A stretch of DNA of 64,000 nucleotides from Diospyros lotus. Taxonomy: Eukaryota > Streptophyta > Magnoliopsida > Ericales > Ebenaceae. The translations under genes were made by a program, and so were the position numbers. The notes below the pieces were generated by a model that made no database searches, was not told the DNA's origin, and saw only the letters and a program-made list of their open reading frames with translations. Shown piece after piece: positions 1 through 10,555 of the stretch; within the stretch, counting starts at the first letter, position 1; each line of letters starts with the position of its first letter. The stretch spans positions 21,441,366 to 21,505,365 of the forward strand of contig NC_068351.1 in NCBI RefSeq assembly GCF_014633365.1. The letters run 5' to 3'.

Positions 1-141
1 TAAAGTTTCATGCATCTCATCCATATCTTGTTGTAGTCCTCCATTGGACTCCCTCAAAGTATCAGGCACAGGTGCAGGTGTGGGTTTAGGTTGGCCATGG
101 CCCAGGCTTCGGGTCGGTGGCGTTCCTCGACAAGCACTCAT
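1..141 (-). CDS. Ty3/gypsy gag N-terminus, partial
   Basis: An open frame of 47 codons starts at the ATG complementary to 139-141 and runs off the left edge. It begins MSACRGTPPTRSLGHGQ and is rich in Pro, Gly and charged residues, like the N-terminal leader of plant gypsy Gag. It lies about 120 bp downstream (minus sense) of a tRNA-Met primer-binding site, the expected position for gag. No capsid or zinc-knuckle domain is inside the window, so the family call rests mainly on context. Confidence 0.55.
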   Translation of the reverse strand, partial: MSACRGTPPTRSLGHGQPKPTPAPVPDTLRESNGGLQQDMDEMHETL

Positions 142-260
142 TTTCTTGCACAACTAACATATTTAGATTCTAATTCCTACTTAGTCTCATATCTATTTGC
201 TAGAAATGCCCTTAACTCTACCCAACATTCTTATGTGTACAGAGACTCATCCCAAACCTC

Positions 261-272
261 GCTCTGATACCA
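261..272 (-). other. Primer-binding site (tRNA-iMet)
   Basis: The minus strand reads TGGTATCAGAGC, the common plant LTR-retrotransposon primer site complementary to the 3' end of initiator tRNA-Met. It follows the LTR end (minus sense) after a short ATTGG spacer and precedes the gag start. Confidence 0.8.
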
Positions 273-277
273 CCAAT

Positions 278-446
278 TGTCGCGAGGCATAGGCAATTAT
301 TCAACCGTCCTATATTAGCACACATCCCAAACCTGAATGTGAGGCATCACGTATTCATAATTCTACACATGGCTATTCGAGCCAAGTTCATATTATATAC
401 TATGCATCAACATGCATGTTCATGTTCACACTACTTTACATCATGC
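278..446 (-). mobile_element. 5' LTR fragment of a gypsy element
   Basis: The LTR terminus adjoins the primer-binding site; on the plus strand it starts TGTCGCGAGG, so in minus sense it ends in CA. Only about 170 bp survive before a CACTA-type terminus at 447. The partner LTR would lie left of the window. Confidence 0.55.
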
Positions 447-866
447 CACTACAAAAAAATTGAGTTTTTGCGGCGGTTTTAAAAACCGTCATAAAACATG
501 GTATTTTGCAACAATTTTTTTAAAATTTTGAGACGGTTTCATAAAACTGTTGCAAAATTCAGTAAAACATATTTTTTTGCTGCGGTTTTCAAAAAACCGT
601 CACTAAATTTAAAAAATAATTAAATAATAAAAATTAAATTCTGTTTCGCAGCGGTTTTTTAGAAATGGCTGCTAAATTAAAAAAAAATTTAAAATTAAAA
701 TTAAATTAACATTTGCGGTGGTTTTTGAAAACTGCCACAAAATTCAAAAAATATTAAATTTAGTGGCAATTTTTGAAAAACCGTCGCTAAATTTAAAAAA
801 AAAATTAAAATTAAAAATAAAATAATATTTGCGGCGGTTTTCAAAAACCGCCGCAAAATTTTTCCA
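447..866. mobile_element. CACTA (En/Spm) terminal fragment
   Basis: The segment starts CACTACAAAAAAAT, a CACTA-type terminus. It is filled with subterminal inverted motifs of the type GCGGCGGTTTT...AAAACCGCCGCAAA repeated about every 60-100 bp in both orientations, separated by AT-rich DNA. The second terminus is absent: at 866/867 the sequence passes directly into gypsy RT. It is therefore a one-ended remnant with no transposase. Confidence 0.7.
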
Positions 867-2215
867 GTCACTGTTGTAGGCCTTGGCCAATCCCCCACGG
901 CCTTAATCTTTTCGGGGTCAATTGAAATACCTTCTTTAGAGACTACATGGCCCAGAAATCCCACCTATCGTTGCCAAAAGTCACACTTACTGAGTTTGGC
1001 ATATAGTTGTTTTTCTCTAAGTCTCTGCAAGACTAGTCTGAGATGGACCTGATGCTCCTCTAAACTTGGTGAGTAAATCACAATATCATCGATAAAGACA
1101 ATTATGAAGCAGTCTAGATATTCCTTAAAGACCCAATTCATAAGATCCATAAAAATTGCCATGGCATTAGTTAATTCGAATGACATCACCACGAACTCAT
1201 AATGCCCTTAGCGGGTTTTGAAAGCTGTTTTTGGTACATCTTCCTCTCTAACGCACATTTGATGATACCCAGACTTTAGATCAATTTTTAAAAATAATGA
1301 TGCCCCTCGAAGTTGATCTAGTAAATCATCCACACGTGGCAATGGGTATTTATTCTTTACTGTTACTTGATTCAACTGGCGATAATCGATACAAAATCTC
1401 AGGGATCCATCCTTTTTCCATACAAACAATATCAGAGCATCCTATGGCGACGCACTAAGACGAATGAACCCTTTATCAATAAACTCTTGCAGCTGAGTCT
1501 TTAATTCTTTCAATTCATTCGGGGTCATTCTATAGGGAGCTTTAGAAATGGGTTAGGTGCTTGACATTAAGTCAATAGAGAATTCCACCTTTCTTTGAGG
1601 TGACAATCCTAGCAATTCATCTGGGAACACATCAGGGAACTCACAAACCATCGAAAGCTCTGGTAACTTTATCTTACTGTTCCCATTGGTGGTTACAAAG
1701 GCAAGGTATGCCTCACAACCATGCCGTGCCAAATTTTCTGCCTTCATTATCGAGACTATTGAGATTGAACTCATTGGCTTAATACCCCTGTACACAATAA
1801 CTGGTTGTTGGGGCAACTCTCAAAATGAATCACCTTTCTTTGAAAATCAACCTTAGCATAGTGTCGAGATAACCAATCCATACCTAGGATAAGATCAAAG
1901 TCCTTGATGCCTAACACCACTAAGTTGCCAGGACATTTCTTATCATACACTTTAATCTCACAATTCTGGAGTATCTCTCCCCACTAACACCACATCCCCA
2001 AGTGTAGACACAACCAGGTAATATGGTAATATAGTTTTAGGGATGGGAACATGACATATAATATGCAGTGCAATAAAAGAATGCGTAGATCAGGTATCAA
2101 AAAGCACACGCACATTTACACCATATAAAGAGAGAATACCTTGAATTATCTCATTCTCTTGCTTTGCATCTGTTGCCGTCAGGGTGAACACCTTTCCCTG
2201 CATACGGGGCTCTCT
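867..2215 (-). pseudogene. Ty3/gypsy protease-reverse transcriptase remnant
   Basis: Read from 2215 downward this encodes the end of gag, the aspartic protease and reverse transcriptase of a plant gypsy element. RT blocks are clear: [20 protein letters not shown] (near 1400-1340), [11 protein letters not shown] (near 1290), [10 protein letters not shown] with the catalytic DD (near 1095-1065), and FLGHVVSKEGI (near 955-920). The protease active site near 2090 reads Asp-Thr-stop-Ser where Asp-Thr-Gly is expected. Further stops and frameshifts separate the blocks. RNase H and integrase are missing because the sequence is cut at 866 by the CACTA fragment. It cannot make a working polyprotein. 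Confidence 0.85.
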
Positions 2216-2390
2216 TGACCTAAATGATCCTTGGAGGTGAGTGTGGATAAGGGCTTAAATGGAGTGTTTTGTTAGATTTGTTTAGCTGATACTATGACAT
2301 GTATGTATGAGCTCTTGAAATGTGTAATTTTTGTTAGTTTGCTTCTGTTGTGGTGAATAAAAGATTGAGGTGAAATTTTTGGTCGTTACA
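2216..2390 (-). mobile_element. LTR terminal fragment (TGTAACGACC end)
   Basis: On the minus strand the segment starts TGTAACGACC at 2390, a typical gypsy LTR start, and continues as AT-rich non-coding DNA until protease-coding sequence resumes near 2215. Probably a truncated LTR of another element; no partner LTR is recognised nearby. Confidence 0.4.
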
Positions 2391-2830
2391 ATTGGGATTC
2401 TCTCGGAGGGACAAACAAGACCTTAGCTTAGCTCCTAGAAGAATTGCAAAACAAGACAGAGATTAGAAGGCTTGCAGGAAGGTTCTCCCGTGAAAACCCT
2501 TTGATGGTTAAGTCAATATTAAGGAAGTGGAAAAGCCGCGGGAATAAGCGTAAGGACTACGGAAAGAGAATTTTGAGAGACTTAAGATAGGTTACCAGAT
2601 GTTCGGATCTCGCCAATCGTGTTGTGCCTTGCCTTTTATAGTGATCCAAGTCTCAATGATTGATTGGGACATGTGGCCTCTCAGAGAGATCTCTCTGAGA
2701 GAAAAAAGAATCCTCTCAGAGGTATCCTCGGAGGAGTCTCTCTAAGAGGCCTATCGGCTACTTCCTTCTTCGAGGTTCTCATTCTCAAGAGACCCTTTCT
2801 GAGATAACCCTCTCGGAGAGATAGAGCACC
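2391..2830 (-). promoter_or_regulatory. LTR-like promoter with CTC(N)GAG repeats
   Basis: Non-coding DNA with a minus-strand TATA box (TATAAAAGGC, 2640-2631). Upstream of it in minus sense, 2660-2830 holds a cluster of short near-palindromic words such as CTCTCAGAG, CTCTGAGAG, CCTCGGAGG and CTCTCGGAGAG. The layout, a repeated word just upstream of a TATA box, matches other LTR U3 regions in the window. No LTR boundaries could be fixed. Confidence 0.4.
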
Positions 2831-2869
2831 ACACTCATAAACATGGAGAGTTTAGGGATAGAAATGTAC

Positions 2870-3953
2870 CACTAAAATTTTAATTGATAAAATCTTTCTC
2901 ACTCTTGGATGGAAAAAATATACATCCTTTGGGGTTAAATTTAATCTTCATCCCCCTTTCCTTTATGCTTGATTCATCCACAAATGCTTTGACTTTGAGT
3001 TTCATTTGAATGTCAAGCAAACCTACAAAAATGACTATCCACAAGGTTTTGGTGCCCAAACCACTATAGGTTCACCAATGTTAGCATAGAGAATTCCCTT
3101 AGGAACCCATACTTTTTTAAAAATTTTGGTTATAAAATGATACCAATAGTTAGAAAGTAAAGCAAAGGATTTTTGTTTCCTCTTTATGAAATTTGTTTGT
3201 TTTTTTATCCTTATGCACATTCGTATGAAAATGATAATTTTTTGGTTTCAAAACCTACTTGGATTCTTGAGGATTAGTATGAAGAATACTAGAAAGCATA
3301 GTTTCCTTAGGAATCTATTTCATGTTAGGACCACTAGATGATTTTCTTTTAAAAGGACAACAAAATGAAATATGGCCTATTTTGCAATAATAAAAACATG
3401 TAATATCATGAGAGGTGTATAAAGGTGAGCTCTTTACATTCTCTTTGACTATAAGAATTTTGAACACCTTTGTCATGATCACATGAATTTGAAATCTTCC
3501 TATTTAAAATAGGTTTCTCATTCAAAGAACTATTAGCAGATTTTAATTTAGTTTCTTTCAAATCTTTTTCCAATAAAAACTCCTTTTTGAAAGCAAGCAA
3601 AAGTTCATTCTTTGATTTTAAAACTTCCAACTCATTTGGTAAAAAAATCCAATTATTTTTAAAGAGTTTTGTTCTTTAAGCAAAGATTTTCAAAATTGAC
3701 ATATAAATCATTGGAAGCATTTAATAACTATTTTTTTTGAAAAATCATTATGAATATCATCAAAAACATAAGTAGAAGTAGGGATTACCTACTCTTCTTC
3801 CTTAGCCATGAAGCAAGACATGAGATTTGAGCTTTCTTTCTCCTTTATTTGTTGATGATTCAAAAGTATTTCACCTTGCACACTTTTATCAACATGCTCA
3901 CAACATTTATTAAAGAGATAAATTGAATCAAGAGTATCCAATATATCCTTAGC
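2870..3953 (-). pseudogene. Copia element B: gag C-terminus to protease region
   Basis: This is the interrupted continuation of the gag at 13826-14105. From 3953 downward it encodes a Gag core ending near CFMAKEEE (3789), a charged coiled-coil stretch (3630-3406, KNELLLAFKKEFLLEKD), and a decayed zinc-knuckle-like segment near 3400-3350. It then encodes the spacer typical of SIRE/Maximus-like elements containing WVPKG (near 3110). Stops and frameshifts are frequent. Integrase, RT and the left LTR are missing, so element B is truncated at about 2870. Confidence 0.6.
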
Positions 3954-3958
3954 ATTTG

Positions 3959-5344
3959 TGATATAATTGTATAGCAATGGCACGCACCAAGAGGGAGGGT
4001 GAATTGGTGTAAAAAAAATTCTTCCTAAATTGAAAGTTTTTTTCAAAGGGAAATTAAAATATAGTGTAGGAGATGGATTTAGCAATAGATTGGAAATGAT
4101 GAATAATGAAATAAAGATCAACACACAGAGAACACCAACAATTTATAATGGTTTGGCCAATATGGCTTACGTCCATTCCCTTAGTCACCCATTAAGGTAT
4201 TTGCATTCAACTCACTTAAAAACAACCCCTTAACTAAGTAGGTCCTCTAGTCCTCGACTTGAAAAAAATACAACCTCCTATCACTCGGATAGGCCCACAA
4301 GCTTACAAGCTTGGAAGAGAAAATACAATGGTAAATGACATTGAAACTCTAAGAGTTTATACTCTTAGTTACACGTTCTCTTGAAATAAAACTAAGAGGA
4401 TGAAAATAAGTTTGAATACGTAAAGAGTAAAGCCTCGATACAATAGAGAATGAGAGAACAAAATTTAAAGCGCGATGTATCTTGAATGCTCGATAGGTAA
4501 GAATTGAATGTTCTTTAACAGCCTTAAAAGTTCCTTCAACCACCTATTTATAGATGATGGTGCTTGGAGACAAAAATCGAGCCATTGATGGTAGTTGGAC
4601 GAGCATTTAATGCGTTAGAAACTAGCCGTTATATGTTTCAGAGTAACAAATTGTTGACAGATAAATTGGTAAAGGCAATAGATATGAAATACAATTTTAA
4701 GACATAGTCGTATATAAGAACCATTTGTTGACAATTTTGATGTAAGCAATCTGTTAGTCGACAAAGCAATAGACATAGTCGACAACAACACAAGTTAGTC
4801 AACAGAGCCTAGGCCTTAGTGGACAGAAAAAAATAAGAAATCAATTTAAGCATACTAATAGTCGACAGATGCAAACCTCTCTGTCAACAAATCCAAGTTT
4901 TTGAATATTGTTAGTTGACAGAAGCTTAACACTTAGTCGACAACTTTAGAGAATGCTAGATTTTTGAAGATACTTCCTTTAATTTGGTTTTAATTTGGTT
5001 CTTATGAAGACTCATGTTTCTTTGATAAAACTTGAAGCATCATTTCTCATGTTTTTAGAAAAGTTTGAGTATTCATGCTTTGTGTTTTCAATCTCCTAAA
5101 ACATGATTTAATGTTCCTTTGTGAAAATAATGATTGATGCTCTCTTTCAAAGAAATCTTTGATACTTTAAAGACTTGATATATGAATTTCTTTTCAATCA
5201 AAACACTTCTTGAAACTTTGAATCATAACAAATATTATTTGAAATTGATTTTTGAGACACTTAGAAGCAAGTATTTTGAGTTTGAATTCTTTTGGCATAT
5301 AACTTGGCATTATCAAAACACTTCTTTACAAGAGTAAAATATCA
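3959..5344 (-). repeat. 3' LTR of element A
   Basis: 1,386 bp with TG...CA ends, closely matching 12422-13820 over its length. It contains a minus-strand TATA box (CTATAAATAG, 4553-4544) and the GTCGAC-word array at 4650-4942. It differs from the 5' LTR by small indels, several of them inside the array. Confidence 0.92.
4650..4942. repeat. GTCGAC-word array in 3' LTR of element A
   Basis: About eleven irregularly spaced units around TAGTCGACAGA, with decayed forms such as AGTCAACAG and GTTGACAG. It lies just upstream (minus sense) of the TATA box at 4553-4544. Compared with the 5' LTR it lacks at least two stretches of roughly 20-30 bp that each contain a unit, so unit number has changed since insertion. 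Confidence 0.8.
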
Positions 5345-5345
5345 A

Positions 5346-5353
5346 TCTCCCCA
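5346..5353 (-). other. Polypurine tract of element A
   Basis: The minus strand reads ATGGGGAG immediately before the 3' LTR start (TGATATTTTAC). This is the expected plus-strand priming site for Copia elements. Confidence 0.6.
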
Positions 5354-5780
5354 TTTTTGATGATGACAAAATATTTAAATTAAAAAATCAATTTCATTGT
5401 TATCTCCCCCTTTTTGTCAAAATAAAAAAAAAATGTGACGTGGGAGTGAAACTCCCCCTTAAGAAATTATAAGAAGACAAAAAGACTCCCCCTTAAGCCA
5501 ATAAATACATTTTAATTGAGAAAAATTAAAATCAATTCATATAAGGCAACATAGAAAGCAAGAGTAAAATAACAATTCATCCATGGCATACATTTACATT
5601 CATAAAAACCATCAAAATAAAGTAGGCATGCATAATTCATAATTGGTTAAGTAGACATTCATGGAATAAACAGAAGATCCATTACACAAAAACAACCATA
5701 TGTCAAAGAGTCCAAGAAAAAAGTCATACAAGCATTTGTTAAAAAGGATAAACATTGAAAATATATGATAAGGGCAACAA

Positions 5781-6970
5781 CTATGGATCAGGAGAAATTG
5801 ATGATGGAGAGGACTGAGCTGATGTAGGAGAACTAGCTAAGGGAAGAGAAGATGATGAAAGAGGAGGAAGGAAGTTAAAGGTTATCATCTGCATGAGGTG
5901 TCCCAACTGTGATGAAATCTCATTTTGCTACTGATGAAGACTCTGTAAGTCAGCTTGAACTTCTTCTCTGAAATTAGAAAAATTTGTTTCTACCCTTGAA
6001 AGACCTAACTTAAGATCAGCTAGGCCTTGAACCATTAATTCATCTTGAGAACCTAGAGATGATGATGATGACCCTTCTGTCTTCCTTTTTCTTTTGAGGA
6101 TTTTCTTGCTTGTCAGATTTGACCCATTCTCCATCTTTTACCTCATACCCAATTCTAATGGTAGTGAGTTTGGTAATGTGCTGAGATGGGTTTAGGTAGA
6201 CTTTTCTTACATCTTCCAACTAACCAACCTCTTTATCTAATAATTCACTTATGGACATGCCATAAGGTAGTGACCTATTTTTCCTAGAGAATGATTCGAT
6301 CATCAGATTTATCATTAATAGGCATAGGCTCCTTGCCTTTATGCATTGTAACAACTAGATATCTAATCTAGCAACCAAGGAAAACTGCCACTCGTAGGGT
6401 AAATCATTTGACAACAGATAAGATGAAGAAGCCTAGTGTTCAATTCAAATCCATCCTATTTGTGTCAGTAAGGCGAGTGGTAATAGTGTCATCCCCAATG
6501 ACTTCCTTACTAGCTGGGATAAATTCTTGAGTCCAGGAAGCATAATCCTCACCATCAACTGGAATTCCAAAGCGGTTATGAATTAATAGAACAGTAACTT
6601 CGAAATGAGTAGCTTTAATGTTTGTTTTGAATTTCTTATCTGACTTTCGCTTATGATATGTGTTGTTGGCATTTGAATAAAAATCCCTAATGACATCTTC
6701 ATAAATGCTTCTATGGATAGTTAAGAAATCCCACTGCCCAAAATCCTTAAACGTTTGAATGCATGGAAAATTGGTGGATTCCAAAAATGTTAAATCCAAA
6801 TAGCGGCCTTCCAAAACTTCTCTAGAATCAAAATGCATGGAATACCTTTCTTGTTGACTCTCAGAGTCGAACAACTGGATTTGAGGCCTAGGTTGAGACA
6901 GTGGTCAGCTTGAAGAAGCCGATTCCTTCCCTTTTTCCTTGCCCTTGTTGGAGTTCTTTATTCTAACCAT
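5781..6970 (-). pseudogene. Third ORF of element A (env-like / plant transposon protein-like)
   Basis: A sense-strand ORF between pol and the 3' LTR. It starts at the ATG complementary to 6968-6970 (MVRIKNSNKGKEKGKES) with a basic leader, then has an in-frame stop at 6905-6907. The middle (6874-6440) has an aromatic-rich globular pattern with blocks such as FGQWDFLTIHRSIYEDVIRD and FGIPVDGEDY. This resembles the 'putative plant transposon protein' family (PF20167-like) often found in retroelement third ORFs. The end (6134-5781) holds a basic KKILKRKRK stretch, a Ser run, a short coiled coil and a Ser/Pro tail. It is also frameshifted near 6440. No transmembrane segment or signal peptide is visible, so 'env-like' is positional only. 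The family match is from pattern recognition. Confidence 0.55.
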
Positions 6971-7237
6971 GGGACTTACTTTAACGTAGATGGCGTAAGA
7001 CTAGATTTTGATTGAACACTTGAGATATATATATATATATAGCTGAGAGTGATAGAGTGAGATGGAAAACAAATGCTTGATTGAGATATATCGACACTTA
7101 AAAAAAAATCCTAGGGCTTGAAATGTGAATGATTGCTCAAAATGATCGAGTACAAGAAGGAGATGTGGATAGGGTTGATAAAGATTAGAGAGAAGAAGTT
7201 TGAAAAAGAGTGAGAAGAGAAATGAGAAGGAGTAATG

Positions 7238-7445
7238 TATATATATAAAGGGTTAAGGGGTTTGAGAATATCGACTGTCACCCATTTTTCACGCATTTTG
7301 AACTAGTTAGTAGATAGAATGAAGGGATTTGTCGACTAATAGAATGAATAAAATGAGCTTAGTCAACAGATCATGACTTCTATCGATAGATTGGTTTTTA
7401 ATTTTGAGGTGATAGTTGACAAAATGTGGTCCTTTTGTCTACAAA
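7238..7445 (-). promoter_or_regulatory. Internal array + TATA upstream of element A ORF3
   Basis: Between pol and ORF3 there are about seven GTCGAC-type words (e.g. ATCGACTGTC, TGTCGACTA, AGTCAACAGA, ATCGATAGA, GTTGACAA) at 7268-7445. In minus sense they are followed by a TATA-like TTTATATATATA (7249-7238), and ORF3 starts 270 bp further on. The word and the order match the LTR promoter of the same element. This looks like a second, internal promoter; activity is inferred. Confidence 0.5.
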
Positions 7446-7640
7446 AAGAGCTAATTTTTGATAGAATTATGATTTTGATGACTGATGTGCCCAATATCAC
7501 TTATATGCTTTTTAGCCCATGCATAGTTAGATGACTATGAAAAGAAAAAAATTGATCGGCTAATTAATGCTTGGCTTAAAAAAATAAAATATGAGAAAAC
7601 CATTCTAAATTATTTTGCTCATAAATAAAATAGTTATTCA

Positions 7641-8242
7641 TTATGACATAATCAATCCTAATTCACTTCGAAAGAATTCGAATTTAACTCTATATAAAGT
7701 TTTTGTGAAGATATTAGCTATCTGATGATTTGTATCAATAAATTCTAAGCTTATGTCCCCTTTTTGAACATGATCCCTAATAAAATGATGCTTTACTTCA
7801 ATGTGCTTAGTTCTTGCATGATACACTGGATTTTTGTTAAAGCTATAGCACTTATGTTATCACATTTAATTAGGATGTTTTGAAATGTAACCCCATAATC
7901 TTCTAATTGATATTTCATCCATAATATTTGAACACAATAACTACCAGCTGTAACATATTCAGCCTCAGTAGATGATAGTGCAACAGTATTTTGCTTCCTG
8001 CTTGACCAAGACACTAAGTAATGTCCTAAGAATTGATAAGAACCACTTGTGTTTTTTCTATCTATCTTATAGCCATCATAATTAATGTCAGTATATGCTA
8101 TAAGATCAAGCTTGTTTGATTTAGGATAAAATTGTTCTAAGCTTGAAAATCCTTTTAGATATCTCAGTATTCTTTTCACAGCCTTGAGAAGAGATTCTTT
8201 GGGATTAGATTGGAATCTAGCACACAAACAAACACTAAACAT
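7641..8242 (-). pseudogene. Copia RNase H and pol C-terminus (element A)
   Basis: Encodes the RNase H end of pol in two overlapping frames. Recognisable blocks are RILRYLKGF, DRKNTSGSYQFLGHYLVSW, KQNTVALSSTEAEY (with the conserved STEAEY) and, after a frameshift near 7800, the terminal KHIEVKHHFIRDHVQKGDI ending at the stop 7643-7641. The family degrades the RNA strand of the RNA/DNA hybrid during reverse transcription. The frameshift prevents a complete product. Confidence 0.85.
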
Positions 8243-9170
8243 GATATCAGACTACTAGCTGTTAAATACAATAAAGATCTAATCATACTTCTATAAACCT
8301 TGTTATCTATAGCCTTGCCTAACTCATCTTTATTTAGAATTATAGAACCATTCATAGGTGTAGCCATAGGTTTGCAATCTTGAAAATCAAATTTCTTAAG
8401 AAGATCTCTTATGTATTTTTGTTGAGAAATATAAATACCTTCATTTTCTTGTTTTATTTGCAACCTTAGAAAATATTTCAGTTCACCCATCATGCTCATT
8501 TCAAATTCTCCTTGCATAAGATTTGCAAATTGATTACATAGAGATTTATTTGTTGATCCAAATATGATATCATCTGCATAGATTTGAACTAATAGTATAT
8601 CCTTGTTATGATTTCTTATAAATAAGGTTGTATCTATTTGACCTTTCTTGAATCCTTTATCTAAGAGAAATTTACTAAGCCTCTCATACCATGCCTTAGG
8701 GGCTTGTTTAAGACCATATAAAGCTTTGGTAAGTTTGAACACATGGTCTTCATACTTATGATTTTCAAAACCAAGGGGTCGTTCTACATAAACTTCTTCA
8801 TTGATATATCCATTTAAGAAAGCCTCTTAACATCCATTTGATATAGCTTAAAGTTTTTATAGCAAGCATATGCTAATTAACATTCTTATGGCTTATAGTC
8901 TAGCAACAGGTGCATAGGTTTCATAATAGTCAATACCCTCTTCTTGACTCTATCATTGACCACTAGCGTAACTTTATTTCTTATGACTACACCATTTTCA
9001 TCCATTTTATTTCTAAATACCCATTTTGTGCCTATAGTTGTCTCTTGGTCTTGGGACCGAATTCCAAACTCCACTTCTTTCAAATTGATTTAATTCTTCT
9101 TGCATGGAAATAATCCAAATTTCATCATCTAAAGTTTCTTTGACATTTTTAGGTTCAACTTGAGATAAGA
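8176..9170 (-). pseudogene. Copia reverse transcriptase (element A)
   Basis: Copia RT with typical blocks. The N-terminal part near 9083-9010 includes TKWVFRNKMDENG. After a decayed stretch follow LTKALYGLKQAPKAWYERL (8730-8675) and the intact catalytic YADDIIFGS (near 8580), then YFLRLQIKQ and ATPMNGS. A frameshift near 8960-8880 breaks the palm/finger region, and another near 8240 breaks the link to RNase H. Ordinary Copia RT apart from these breaks. Confidence 0.88.
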
Positions 9171-9479
9171 AAGCAGCATATTGACATTCATTTCTAATGG
9201 ATGATCTAGTTCTAATACCTTTAGATGGATCTCCTATGATTTCATTTTCTTTGTCATATTTCCTTTCTCTTGGAAATAATGGTTCTTTTTCTTGTTGAAA
9301 CTCTTGATTTCTTTCAACCGAATCATTGTCTAGAGTGTTTGATTCATTTTGATCTAATGAAAGTCTTTCAAGATTTTTAGTATCTTTATTTTCACAATCT
9401 TCTCTAGGTTTTGGAAATTCAATATTTATATCATCAACTATTACTTGAATTGTTTCTTTTACTACTAAAGTTATATTTT

Positions 9480-10555
9480 GTTGAATACTCTATAACCTTT
9501 TCTTTGGGACGAGTAATCTAGAAATATACCTTCATCACTTTTGGCATCAAATTTTCCTAGAGATTCTTTTCCATTGTTAAGAATATAACAAGTACTACCA
9601 AAAACATGAAAATGACCTATATTAGGTTTTTTTTTCTTTGTATAATTTGTAAGGGGTCTTCTTCAAAATTGGTCTTATAGAGACTCTATTTAATATATGG
9701 CAAGCGGTATTAGCGGCCTCCGCTAAAAAATACTTAGGTAAGTTTTTATCACAAAGCATTGTCATAGCCATTTCTTGTAGAGATCTATTCTTTCTTTCTA
9801 CTACCCCATTTTGTTGAGGAGTTTTAGCACAAGAGAAGCTATAGTCTATACCATTTTCTTCGCAGTATAATTTAAAAATTCATTTTCAAATTCTCTTCCA
9901 TGATCACTTCTAATTTTTGAAATACAAAAACCTTTTTCTTTTTGAACTCTTTGCTAAATATTTCAAAAGACTTCAAAGTTTCATTTTTAGTAGCAAGAAA
10001 AATTACCCATGTGAATCTAGAATAATCATCCACTATGACCAAAACATATTGCTTTCCACCTAAACTTAAAGTTCTCATTGGACCAAATAGATCTAAGTGT
10101 AGTAGTGTTAGAGGTCTAGATGTTGACACTTCATTTGTAGGTTTGAATGAGACACTAATTTGTTTACCTTTCATGCATGTACCACAAATGTGGTCTCTTT
10201 CAAATTTAAGCTTTGGCAAACCATTAACAAGGTCATGTTTTACTAGCTTATTGATCAAGTTCATACTAGCATGCCCTAATTTATTATGCCACAACCAAGT
10301 ATTTTGAGAAGAGTTAATTACTAAGCAATTTTCTATTTTAGATGATTCTAAATATGTAAGATAAACATTTCCTATTCTATTTCCAATTAGTTTTACTTCT
10401 TTTGACATAGAGAAAATAACTTTGTAAGAATTAGCATCAAAGCAAACTTCAAAATTTATATCACATAATTGACTTATACTAATCAAGTTATGTTTAAGAC
10501 CATAAAAAAGAAACACATTATCTAACACAAGATGTTCAATGGAGATAGAACCCAT
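9480..10555 (-). pseudogene. Copia integrase (element A)
   Basis: The open part (10555-9872) carries the GAG-pre-integrase/zinc region (LWHNKLGHASMNLINKL with the HHCC pattern ending CGTCMKGKQ) and the first catalytic Asp in LHLDLFGPM. It continues through VIVDDYSRFTWV. The second Asp and catalytic Glu region lies below 9872 but is frameshifted. The C-terminal part is recognisable down to about 9480. Integrase would insert the cDNA; here it is broken in the catalytic core. Confidence 0.85.

Noticed and set aside
5928..6970. Classical retroviral-type envelope gene in element A
   Set aside because: No signal peptide, furin-like site or transmembrane segment is visible; kept as a third ORF with plant transposon-protein resemblance.
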